Of a DNA stretch of 64,000 bases, positions 7,750-14,782 are shown piece after piece. The position numbers and the translations under genes are program-made. The stretch's first letter is position 1; every line of letters starts with the position of its first letter. The stretch spans positions 25,404 to 89,403 of the forward strand of contig SCQF01000001.1 in assembly GCA_004321905.1 (NCBI GenBank), read 5' to 3'. Origin of the DNA: Verrucomicrobiota bacterium (GTDB lineage Bacteria; Verrucomicrobiota; Kiritimatiellia; CAIQIC01). The notes below the pieces were generated by a model that did no database searches, was not told where the DNA came from, and worked only from the letters and a program-made list of their open reading frames with translations.

Positions 7750-9360
7750 CTATACGGAGGGCGATGGTGGAGCGGCGCGGCGTTGACGGCGTGCGACGAG
7801 CGCGTCGCGGACGTGGCCGAGTTCCGGGCAACGCAGCAACCACGCGCAGAAAAGATAGAACGCGATGCCGAGTGCGAGCGTGGGAATCAGCGCGGCGAAC
7901 TGCAGCCACTTGCCGTGCAATCCGGCGGCGGTCAGCGCGTGGGTCAGTGCGGAGTGACCGAACCAAACCGCCACGCCCATCGCCACCGCAGCCGCCAGCG
8001 AACGCGTCGCGCTGATCAACACACCGCGGCCACCGAACGAGCCAACCCGACGACGCAACTGCCAGCCGAGTGTCAGTCCGTTGAACGCCTCGGCCAGTAC
8101 GGCGGCAGCGGCCAGACTCGCCGCTTTCAGTTCCGGCACCAGCGCGAGAGTGCAGACCAAGTTAAGCGAGAAGTTGATACCAACCGCCATCAAACCATTA
8201 CGGAACGGGGTGCGCGTGTCTTGCAAAGCGTAAAAGGCGGGCACAAAAACTTTCGCGAGACCGAAGACGAACAGGCCCGGCGCGTAAACCTGCAAGACCT
8301 GCGTGGCATGATCCACGCTCGTGGCGTCGAAGGCGCGCCAGCCAAGCAACGCGGCGGTGATCGGTCGCGCCAGCACGAGCAGGCCAACGGCGGCGGGCAC
8401 CATGATGAAGAGCAGGATACGCAGCGAGTGGTTGAGCGTCTCGCGGATGCGGTCGTGCGCGCCGGCGGCGGCATGGCCGGAGAGTACGGGCAGCAGCACC
8501 GTGCTCATCGCCGTGGCGAGAATACCTTGCGGGAAATAGAGCAGGCGCTCGGCAAAATACATCGTCGAGGCGGCCCACGGTGTGGCAAACAGCGCCATGA
8601 AGCTGTTGATCGTCATGTTGACTTGCGAGACGGACTGGCCGAGGGCGACCGGTGCCATGAGTTTGAGGAAGCGCTGGACGCGGGCGTCGCGCAAATCCCA
8701 CGCAAGACCGGGGCGCCAACCGATCCGCCACATCGCCGGGATTTGCGCGCCAAGTTGCACCATGCCGGCGACGAGAATGCCGAACGCGACGCCGTAGATG
8801 CGCTGATCCGCGGTTTCGCCGAACAACGGGCAAACGAACAACACGAAAGCAATCCACGTCAGGTTTAGCAGGCACGGCGTGAAGGCCGGCAACGCAAACC
8901 GCAGATGGCTGTTCAGGACACCTTGCGAAAGCGCGGTCAGGCAGATGAACAGCATATAGGGCAGCATGATCCGCATCAGCGGCAACACCTGCGTATTCTG
9001 GCTAAAATGGCCCGGCAGCCGTTGCGGTAGAAACGTCAGACCGATGCCCGCCAGTACGATGGCCAGCAACGTCGCGCCCAGCAGCGTGCCGACCTTGCGC
9101 GTGAACTGCCACGCCGCGTCGTCGCCCTCCTGTTGGCGTGTCGTTGTATAGATCGGCACAAAGGCCGAGGAGAGCGCGCCTTCGCCGAACAGCGCGCGGA
9201 ACATGTTGGGGATGCGGAAGGCAACGACGAATGCGGACATCGCGCCACTGGTACCGAAGGCGGCAGCCGTCAACATGTCGCGCGCCAGTCCCAGCACGCG
9301 GCTAAGCGACGTGAATGCGCCGACCGTGAACGCCGACCGGATGACTTTGTGTTGTTCCAC
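7750..9360 (-). CDS. murJ: Lipid II flippase MurJ
   Basis: Flips the lipid-linked peptidoglycan precursor lipid II across the inner membrane (MOP/MATE-like superfamily). At 536 residues with about 14 hydrophobic segments it has the expected size. Signatures include the N-terminal SAFTVGAFTSLSRVLGLARDMLTAAAFG, FRIPNMFRALFGEGALSSAFVPIYT and APVALGQSVSQVNMTINSFMA. The start is GTG 9360; no upstream in-frame ATG is better. The neighbouring plus-strand gene encodes an O-antigen-ligase-like protein, so the divergent region serves two envelope genes and carries a palindrome pair. Confidence 0.96.
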   Translation of the reverse strand: MEQHKVIRSAFTVGAFTSLSRVLGLARDMLTAAAFGTSGAMSAFVVAFRIPNMFRALFGEGALSSAFVPIYTTTRQQEGDDAAWQFTRKVGTLLGATLLAIVLAGIGLTFLPQRLPGHFSQNTQVLPLMRIMLPYMLFICLTALSQGVLNSHLRFALPAFTPCLLNLTWIAFVLFVCPLFGETADQRIYGVAFGILVAGMVQLGAQIPAMWRIGWRPGLAWDLRDARVQRFLKLMAPVALGQSVSQVNMTINSFMALFATPWAASTMYFAERLLYFPQGILATAMSTVLLPVLSGHAAAGAHDRIRETLNHSLRILLFIMVPAAVGLLVLARPITAALLGWRAFDATSVDHATQVLQVYAPGLFVFGLAKVFVPAFYALQDTRTPFRNGLMAVGINFSLNLVCTLALVPELKAASLAAAAVLAEAFNGLTLGWQLRRRVGSFGGRGVLISATRSLAAAVAMGVAVWFGHSALTHALTAAGLHGKWLQFAALIPTLALGIAFYLFCAWLLRCPELGHVRDALVARRQRRAAPPSPSV

Positions 9361-9446
9361 GGCGCGGCATCATGGCATAGCCGCCCGCGCCGCGCAACGC
9401 CACCGCCGGAAGAAGTGAATCGCTGAGACGCAGAGAGCGCCCTACC

Positions 9447-9493
9447 TTCCAAGGATTGGAAAAATCCATGCCGCAGAGTTCCAAGCCTTGGAA
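9447..9493. repeat. Paired palindrome (centres 9454 and 9486) in a divergent promoter region
   Basis: TTCCAAGGATTGGAA and TTCCAAGCCTTGGAA with centres 32 bp apart, between divergently transcribed murJ and the O-antigen-ligase-like gene. Confidence 0.9.
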
Positions 9494-9543
9494 AGCCGTG
9501 GCGCGGCGATGAAAAAAGAGGCGCGTGGAGCCGTGCTTTTGCT

Positions 9544-10746
9544 ATGCTGAAGCGTATGGATGCTGCGTGCGAACAGATGCCTTCGGCGATATGGGCGCGG
9601 CGATTATTGCTGGCCGCGGTGGGCGCGATCACGTTTTCCATCGCGCTCGGCCAGTTTTTTCTGGTGCTGGCGTGCGTACCGCTGGCAATGTGGCTGATCC
9701 GCACGCCGCAGCGCCCGGCGTTGCCAGCGCTGCTCGTGCCGATGCTGCTGTTCATCGCCATCGCGTGGGCCACCATCGGCTACAACACCCTCCGACTGGA
9801 TTTGAGCCGCATCGGTAAACTCTTTTGGTTTATTTCGTTACCCGCCGCCGCGTGGTTGCTCCACGATACGCGCCGCACGTTCCATCTGCTCTGGGCCCTT
9901 GCGCTCGGGTGTGGTGTGCTCGCCATCAAAACGTTGATCGCCGTACCGCTGGGCGCGTGGAAGCTGCTGCGCGAAACGCCAGACTACGCGCAGAATTTCA
10001 TCCACGCGCTGACGCTCAAAGGCTCGATGCCGGATGGCCAGATGCTGATGCTGGGTTTGGTTGTTACGCTTGGCTTGCTGCTGATTTGCCGGGCCGAACG
10101 GCAACCGACTAACATCGTCAGCGTACTTCTGCTGCTACAAATCGCGGCGTTCATCCTCAACCTCAAGCGCGGCTCGTGGATTGTCGCACTGCTGCTGCTG
10201 GTGATCTTCGTCCTGATGAAACTGACGTGGAAGCACACACTGCTCATTCTGTTGGTGGTCGCCGGAGCGCTGTGTCTGCCGCCGGTCCAGTCGCGGCTGC
10301 TGGCGCTGGAGCGTGACTTCGATCCCGCCGCCGGTGGGCGCGCGACGATGTGGCTGCGCATCGCGCCGGCGCTAATCAAGGAGCACCCGCTCGGCATCGG
10401 CTACGGCCAACTGACCAACGAAAAAATGCAGGCGATTTTCCCCGACGTCGAACGCGACCGAAATCACCTCCACAACAACATCCTGCAAGTGCTCGTCGAG
10501 ACCGGGTGGCCGGGCTTGGCCGCGTATCTGCTCTGGATGGGCTGGGCGCTGGTGGCGGCGGCGCAGCGATGGCGCGTGGCGCAGGCGGAATCAGAATCGG
10601 CGGCGATTGCCGCGCTGGTATTGCTGTTGATGTTGATCGGGCTGCTTGCAAATGGTGTCGTCGAGTATAACTTTGGCACGTCGCGGTTGATGATCGTCGC
10701 GGGCGTCATCATGGGGGCTTGGCCGCGACGATGTGCGCCGGCCTGA
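9544..10746 (+). CDS. O-antigen ligase/polymerase family membrane protein (Wzy_C/WaaL-like)
   Basis: A 400-residue polytopic membrane protein with about ten hydrophobic helices. It has a large periplasmic loop containing GGRATMWLRIAPALIKEHPLGIGYGQ followed by RNHLHNNILQVLVETGWPGL, the conserved loop-plus-histidine signature of the O-antigen ligase family. It probably joins or polymerises surface polysaccharide. ATG 9544 and ATG 9556 are both possible; neither has a strong Shine-Dalgarno. No glycan cluster surrounds it, so ligase versus polymerase is unresolved. Confidence 0.85.
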   Translation: MLKRMDAACEQMPSAIWARRLLLAAVGAITFSIALGQFFLVLACVPLAMWLIRTPQRPALPALLVPMLLFIAIAWATIGYNTLRLDLSRIGKLFWFISLPAAAWLLHDTRRTFHLLWALALGCGVLAIKTLIAVPLGAWKLLRETPDYAQNFIHALTLKGSMPDGQMLMLGLVVTLGLLLICRAERQPTNIVSVLLLLQIAAFILNLKRGSWIVALLLLVIFVLMKLTWKHTLLILLVVAGALCLPPVQSRLLALERDFDPAAGGRATMWLRIAPALIKEHPLGIGYGQLTNEKMQAIFPDVERDRNHLHNNILQVLVETGWPGLAAYLLWMGWALVAAAQRWRVAQAESESAAIAALVLLLMLIGLLANGVVEYNFGTSRLMIVAGVIMGAWPRRCAPA

Positions 10747-10797
10747 TTTTCCAGGGCTTGGCAAAAGGAAACGCACGGTTTTCCAGGCCTTGGAAAC
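10747..10797. repeat. Paired palindrome directly after a stop codon (centres 10756 and 10788)
   Basis: The first copy begins at the base after the TGA of the O-antigen-ligase-like gene; the second lies 32 bp on and ends just before the AAAGGAG site of the DJ-1 gene. Both copies carry one or two arm mismatches. Confidence 0.9.
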
Positions 10798-10815
10798 GTG
10801 AAAGGAGCGGAAGCG

Positions 10816-11394
10816 ATGCAACGAGTTTTGGTGCCGCTGGCCGATGGCGTAGAGGAAATGGAAGCCACGATTGTCGTGGATATGTTGCGCCGCGTGCCGT
10901 GGCACGTGCTGACGGCGGGCCTCAAACCGGGCGTCGTGACGGCCGCGCGCGGAACGCGCTTGATGCCGGACAACGTCTGGGACAAAATTGATCCGGGCCT
11001 GTTCGATATGATCGTGATTCCGGGTGGCGCACGTGGTGTTGAAGCGTTGCGGCGCGATCCGCGCGTGGTGGACGCCGTACGCGCGCACGCCGGGCGCGGT
11101 AAGCTGACCGCCGCGGTTTGCGCCGGGCCGTTGGTGCTGCAAGACGCGGGGCTTCTTGTGGGGCGCCGCGCAACGTGCCATCCGGGCCAAGTCGCTGACT
11201 TTACGCAAGCGCAGCGGCTTGATGAACCAGTGGTGGTGGATGGCAACGTGGTGACGAGTCAAGGTGCGGGCACGACGTTCGCTTTCGCGCTGACGCTTGT
11301 GGCGTTGGTGGAAGGCGAGGACAAGGCGCGGGAATTGGCGCAGGCGATCGTGCTCGCGCCGGAGGAGCTCGGGCGTTTGGGTCGCAAAAAGTAA
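10816..11394 (+). CDS. DJ-1/PfpI family protein (YajL/ThiJ-like)
   Basis: A 192-residue flavodoxin-like protein. The catalytic cysteine sits in the nucleophile elbow (TAAVCAGPLVLQDAG), and the conserved glutamate is in DGVEEMEATI near the start, the arrangement of DJ-1, YajL and PfpI. Family members act as chaperones, glyoxalase/deglycase-like enzymes or peptidases, so the reaction here is not settled. ATG 10816 is chosen because AAAGGAG lies at 10801-10807; a GTG at 10798 lies before that site. A palindrome pair fills the gap to the upstream gene. Confidence 0.92.
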   Translation: MQRVLVPLADGVEEMEATIVVDMLRRVPWHVLTAGLKPGVVTAARGTRLMPDNVWDKIDPGLFDMIVIPGGARGVEALRRDPRVVDAVRAHAGRGKLTAAVCAGPLVLQDAGLLVGRRATCHPGQVADFTQAQRLDEPVVVDGNVVTSQGAGTTFAFALTLVALVEGEDKARELAQAIVLAPEELGRLGRKK

Positions 11395-11494
11395 AAAAAC
11401 GCTTGTGTTTTCAGGGCTGCGGTGCAACCATGCGGCCGCTGTTTGGGAACGAATGTGGTTAGATGGCAACAAAAACAAGCAGGAGGATACTGAT

Positions 11495-11773
11495 ATGGCA
11501 ATGACGAAGTCGCAAGTGCAGGCCGCGTTGGCCGGCAAGTTGGGTGTCTCGAAGAAGCAAGTCGGCCTGTTCTTTGAAGAGCTGGCCAAGCTGGCCTACA
11601 AGGAAGCGAAGAACGCTTTCGTGTTGCCCGGCCTCGGCAAGCTGGTGCTCGTGCAGCGCGCGGCGCGTATTGGCCGCAACCCTGCGACGGGCGAACAGAT
11701 CCAGATACCGGCGAAGAAGGTCGTCAAGTTCCGCGTGGCGAAGGCCGCGAAGGACGCGATCCTCAAAAAATAA
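11495..11773 (+). CDS. HU/IHF family DNA-binding protein
   Basis: A 92-residue nucleoid protein. It has the HU fold pattern (TKSQVQAALAGKLGVSKKQVGLFFEEL) and the DNA-binding arm region (GRNPATGEQIQIPAKKVVKFRVAKAAKDAI). AGGAGG lies 8 nt before ATG 11495, one of the strongest ribosome sites in the window and fitting an abundant protein. A clear rho-independent terminator follows. Which partner it works with, if any, is unknown. Confidence 0.95.
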   Translation: MAMTKSQVQAALAGKLGVSKKQVGLFFEELAKLAYKEAKNAFVLPGLGKLVLVQRAARIGRNPATGEQIQIPAKKVVKFRVAKAAKDAILKK

Positions 11774-11798
11774 TTCCGAGTTTCTTCGGAAATTAGAG

Positions 11799-11830
11799 AA
11801 AAGAGACGGCGCAAACCGTCTCTTTTCTTT
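11799..11830 (+). terminator. Rho-independent terminator of the HU gene
   Basis: A perfect 11-bp stem (AAAAGAGACGG with CCGTCTCTTTT) and a 6-nt loop, followed by CTTT and further T residues that merge into the palindrome pair at 11831. It is 25 nt downstream of the HU stop codon. Confidence 0.85.
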
Positions 11831-11881
11831 TTTTCCAAGGCTTGGAAAAACGGACGGTTCAGTTTTCCAAGGCTTGGAAAA
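11831..11881. repeat. Paired perfect palindromes (centres 11840 and 11872) between HU and tsaD
   Basis: Two identical perfect copies of TTTTCCAAGGCTTGGAAAA, 32 bp apart. This is the best-preserved pair in the window and serves as the type example. The second copy lies inside the tsaD reading frame and encodes its last residues. Confidence 0.95.
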
Positions 11882-12920
11882 CGCCGAAAATCAGCTCCGG
11901 GTGTACGTCCAAACGCGGAATTTTTTCCGCGTCCGGCGCGAGCGGTAGTTGGCGGCACGCGGCGGCGGCGATCATTGCGGCGTTGTCGGTGCAAAATTTC
12001 GGCGGCGCGAGCAGCAGCCGCGTACCAGCGCGCTCAGCCATCACCGCCAGCTTTTCGCGCAGGCGCTGGTTGATGGAAACGCCGCCGCCGCAACCGAAAA
12101 ATTTTACATCGTCGCGCTCCAACGCGCGCATACTGCGTTCGATCAGCGCATCGAACACGGCCTCTTGATAACTCGCGGCAGTGTTTTTTAGTTCCGGTTC
12201 GGTCGCTGCAGCAGGGTTGGCTTTGATCTGATAGAGCAGCGCCGTCTTGAGGCCGCTGTAGCTGAAGCACAATTCCGGATCGAGGCCGGCGGCGTGTTCG
12301 GTCGGCTGACCACGCGGGAATTTGATGCGCCGCACGTCGCCGCCCTGCGCGGCGCGTTCGATCAACGGGCCGCCGGGATAACCGAGGCCGAGCAGCTTCG
12401 CGCCTTTGTCGAGCGCCTCGCCGGCGGCGTCATCAAGCGTCTGACCGAGCAAGCGGTAACGGCCCGGCGCTTCGACGCGAATCAATTGTGTGTGGCCGCC
12501 GGAGACGATCAGCGTGATGAACGGCAGCGCGTCCTCGAAACGCGGCGCGGATTCGTCGAGGAACAGCGAGCAGAGATGGCCTTCGAGGTGGTTGACGCCG
12601 AGCAGCGGCACATCGAGCCGCAACGCGAGCGCCTGTGCTGCGGCGATGCCGATGAGCAGCGCGCTGGCGAGGCCGGGGCCGTGGGTCACGGCGATGGCGC
12701 CCAAGTCGCGCCAATCAAGGCCGGCTTCGGTCAGCGCTTGGCGCAACAGACCGGGCAATTCTTCCACATGACAGCGCGAGGCGATCTCCGGGACGACGCC
12801 GCCAAAAGGCCGGTGCTTGGCGATTTGCGTAAAAACCAGATTCGCGCGCAGCCGGCGTGGCGTTTCGAGAATGGCGACGGACGTTTCGTCGCAGGAGGTT
12901 TCGATAGCCAGAATGTTCAT
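11859..12920 (-). CDS. tsaD: tRNA N6-adenosine threonylcarbamoyltransferase
   Basis: Transfers threonylcarbamoyl to A37 of ANN-decoding tRNAs (t6A). The 353 residues show the Kae1/TsaD signatures: MNILAIETSCDETSVAI at the start, ASRCHVEELPGLL, VTHGPGLASALLIGI with metal-binding histidines in NHLEGHL, and VSGGHTQLIRV. ATG 12920 follows 19 nt after the stop of the upstream protease gene. The C-terminus ends GVFQALEN, where FQALEN is the translation of a palindromic repeat and the TGA lies just past it, so the repeat has replaced or extended the natural tail. Confidence 0.96.
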   Translation of the reverse strand: MNILAIETSCDETSVAILETPRRLRANLVFTQIAKHRPFGGVVPEIASRCHVEELPGLLRQALTEAGLDWRDLGAIAVTHGPGLASALLIGIAAAQALALRLDVPLLGVNHLEGHLCSLFLDESAPRFEDALPFITLIVSGGHTQLIRVEAPGRYRLLGQTLDDAAGEALDKGAKLLGLGYPGGPLIERAAQGGDVRRIKFPRGQPTEHAAGLDPELCFSYSGLKTALLYQIKANPAAATEPELKNTAASYQEAVFDALIERSMRALERDDVKFFGCGGGVSINQRLREKLAVMAERAGTRLLLAPPKFCTDNAAMIAAAACRQLPLAPDAEKIPRLDVHPELIFGVFQALEN

Positions 12921-12939
12921 GCGAGGCCGCGGCTTGGCG

Positions 12940-14244
12940 TCAGGGTTTTTGAGCCGCCAGCTGGGGCTGCGCGCGTTTGCCGTAGGCCAGTACGCCCTTG
13001 AGCGCATCCACGGCGCGGCCAAGTTGCGCGTCGGTGATGGGTTGGGCCAACTCCTCATCCTCGGCGGCTGGCGCATTTTTGGGGCGCTGTCGTTGTAGCC
13101 AGAGTTTATGCCAATCCTCCGGCGCCATTGGCACGACGACGTCCGGCTCAATGCCGTGCTCGTGAATCAAGCGGTGGCTGGGCGTGTAATATTTCGCCGT
13201 GGTCAACCGCAGCGCCGAACCATCGTCGAGCGGAATCACGCTCTGTACCGAACCTTTGCCGAAGGTTTTCTCGCCCACAAGGAAAGCGCGATGCTGATCC
13301 TGCAAGGCGCCGGCGACGATTTCCGACGCGCTCGCGCTGCCGCCATTGACGAGGATTGCAATCGGCTGATCGAGGTAGTGCACACGGCCACCGGCCTTCT
13401 CCACCATTTTCTGTTTTTCCGTACGGCCCACCGTGGCGACAATCAGGTCGCCTTTGCGCAAAAACTTCTGGCTCACGTCCACCGCTGCGACGAGCAGCCC
13501 GCCGGGGTTGTTGCGCAAGTCCAGCACCAGCGCCCGCAGCCCTTGTTTGTTCAAGCCGTCCAATGCCGTCTGTAAATCATCCGCCGTACGTTCACTGAAC
13601 GTGAGAATACGCACATAACCGATGCCGTCCTCCAGCATCTGCGCGTCTTTGATGCTGGGCACATTGATTTCGGCGCGGATCAACTCCAGCATCCGCAGCG
13701 TCTGCGTCTTGGGCCGTAAAATGCGGATGGTCACTTTGGTGCCCGGCGGGCCGCGCATCTTCTTGACCACCTCGTCCAGCGCCAGGCCTTCGGTCGTCTT
13801 GCCATCCACCTCGATGATTTTATCGCCCGGCAAAATGCCCGCGCGGAAGCCCGGCGTATCCTCCATCGGCGCGATCACGGTCGGCAGCCCATCTTTCAAC
13901 CCGATGACGACGCCCAGCCCGCCGAACTGCCCGCTGGTATCGTCCTTCATGTCCTGATAGGTCGCGGGGTCCATGAATTGGCTGTGCGGATCGAGCGACT
14001 GCAACATTCCGCGCATCGCGCCGTAGATCAGGTTGGTATAGGCGACCTTGTTGGTGTCCACATACAGCTCGCGCACCTGCTCAAGCACCTTGGTGAACAG
14101 CGCCATCTTTTCGTAAGCCGCCTCGCGGTCGCTGCCTTTGGTGGTTTCGCGCGCATGGAGCCGCGCGGCGACGGCCAGATTGACCGCCAGCGCCACCACC
14201 AGCAAGACCCAACCTACGCCGCGTCCGAGCTTGTTCAGTTGCAT
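12940..14244 (-). CDS. C-terminal processing peptidase (S41 family, CtpA/Prc)
   Basis: A periplasmic serine protease of 434 residues with an N-terminal signal/anchor helix (VGWVLLVVALAVNLAVAA), a PDZ domain (GLGVVIGLKDGLPTVIAPMEDTPGFRAG...GDKIIEVDG) and an S41 catalytic core. The catalytic serine is in NGGSASASEIVAGAL and the lysine in GEKTFGKGSVQSV. ATG 14244 has GGGAGAA at good spacing; the GTG at 14250 lies too close to it. It probably forms a two-gene unit with tsaD downstream. Substrates are unknown. Confidence 0.94.
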   Translation of the reverse strand: MQLNKLGRGVGWVLLVVALAVNLAVAARLHARETTKGSDREAAYEKMALFTKVLEQVRELYVDTNKVAYTNLIYGAMRGMLQSLDPHSQFMDPATYQDMKDDTSGQFGGLGVVIGLKDGLPTVIAPMEDTPGFRAGILPGDKIIEVDGKTTEGLALDEVVKKMRGPPGTKVTIRILRPKTQTLRMLELIRAEINVPSIKDAQMLEDGIGYVRILTFSERTADDLQTALDGLNKQGLRALVLDLRNNPGGLLVAAVDVSQKFLRKGDLIVATVGRTEKQKMVEKAGGRVHYLDQPIAILVNGGSASASEIVAGALQDQHRAFLVGEKTFGKGSVQSVIPLDDGSALRLTTAKYYTPSHRLIHEHGIEPDVVVPMAPEDWHKLWLQRQRPKNAPAAEDEELAQPITDAQLGRAVDALKGVLAYGKRAQPQLAAQKP

Positions 14245-14355
14245 CGTCACTTCTCCCGCGCCCGCTACCGGCGCGAGGCGGTCTTATAGCCCATCCGCTC
14301 CGACAACGCAACCGAAGCGGCGTTCGCGTAGACGGAAAGTGCTGGTTGGCAAAAC

Positions 14356-14544
14356 TTATTCCAAGTCCGCTGGATCAAATAATCTGGCACCGTGATAAAT
14401 CGCCAGAATTTCAACGACGTCTTTTTTAAAGCGATAAACAATCCGGTAGTTCCCCAAAATAATTTCGCGGAGGGCGACTTTGTTGAATTCTACAATGACT
14501 TCCACGTCGTCAGCCGCTTGCAGCGTCCATCTTATTTCAGCCAT
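14356..14544 (-). pseudogene. ParE/RelE-type toxin with in-frame internal deletion
   Basis: The frame gives MAEIRWTLQAADDVEVIV, then jumps to EFNKVALREIILGNYRIVYR and VVEILAIYHGARLFDP. The two ends match the N- and C-termini of ParE-like toxins, normally about 95 residues; here there are 62, so roughly 30-35 residues between helix 1 and the beta sheet are missing without a frameshift. The start overlaps the end of an antitoxin remnant, the usual order of such pairs. It is probably inactive, though expression of a short form cannot be excluded. Confidence 0.75.
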
Positions 14545-14591
14545 TTTCGCATCCTTTCCTTCACGTGGTCGTGAGGAATGGTTTTGCTGTA
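14532..14591 (-). pseudogene. C-terminal remnant of an antitoxin gene
   Basis: About 19 codons ending YSKTIPHDHVKERMRKWLK-stop overlap the ParE-like start by 13 nt, as antitoxin and toxin genes often do. Upstream of these codons the frame runs straight into the palindrome pair at 14597-14646 and the 58-bp repeat at 14666-14723, so the DNA-binding half is absent. Identification as an antitoxin rests on context and the PHDxVxxR-like ending; moderate confidence only. Confidence 0.5.
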
Positions 14592-14596
14592 TCGTA

Positions 14597-14646
14597 TTTC
14601 CAAGCCTTGGAAAAGGAGACGATCTGATTCCCCAAGGCTTGGAAAT
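14597..14646. repeat. Paired palindrome (centres 14605 and 14637) in a broken antitoxin gene
   Basis: Two copies 32 bp apart sit where the N-terminal half of the antitoxin gene should be, between that remnant and the kinase gene. TTTCCAAGCCTTGGAAAA is followed by TTCCCCAAGGCTTGGAAA. Confidence 0.9.
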
Positions 14647-14665
14647 ATTTGAAAATAACTCCGTG

Positions 14666-14723
14666 AAGGTGGCGCGCGTTCACCGAACGCGCTTGAACGC
14701 GTCGAGGCGACGCGTTCCACCTT
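14666..14723. repeat. 58-bp inverted-repeat element, copy 1 (ends AAGGTGG/CCACCTT)
   Basis: The unit begins AAGGTGG and ends CCACCTT and contains inner palindromes around CGCGTTCACCGAACGCG. A copy of the same length lies at 42747-42804 in the opposite orientation, with only a few base differences. Both copies lie beside a TTCCAA palindrome. Confidence 0.85.
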
Positions 14724-14782
14724 TTAGAGGCCCGCCACTCACTTGCGTCTAGGCCCCAATTTGGCTATGGTGCGCGTGCGCC

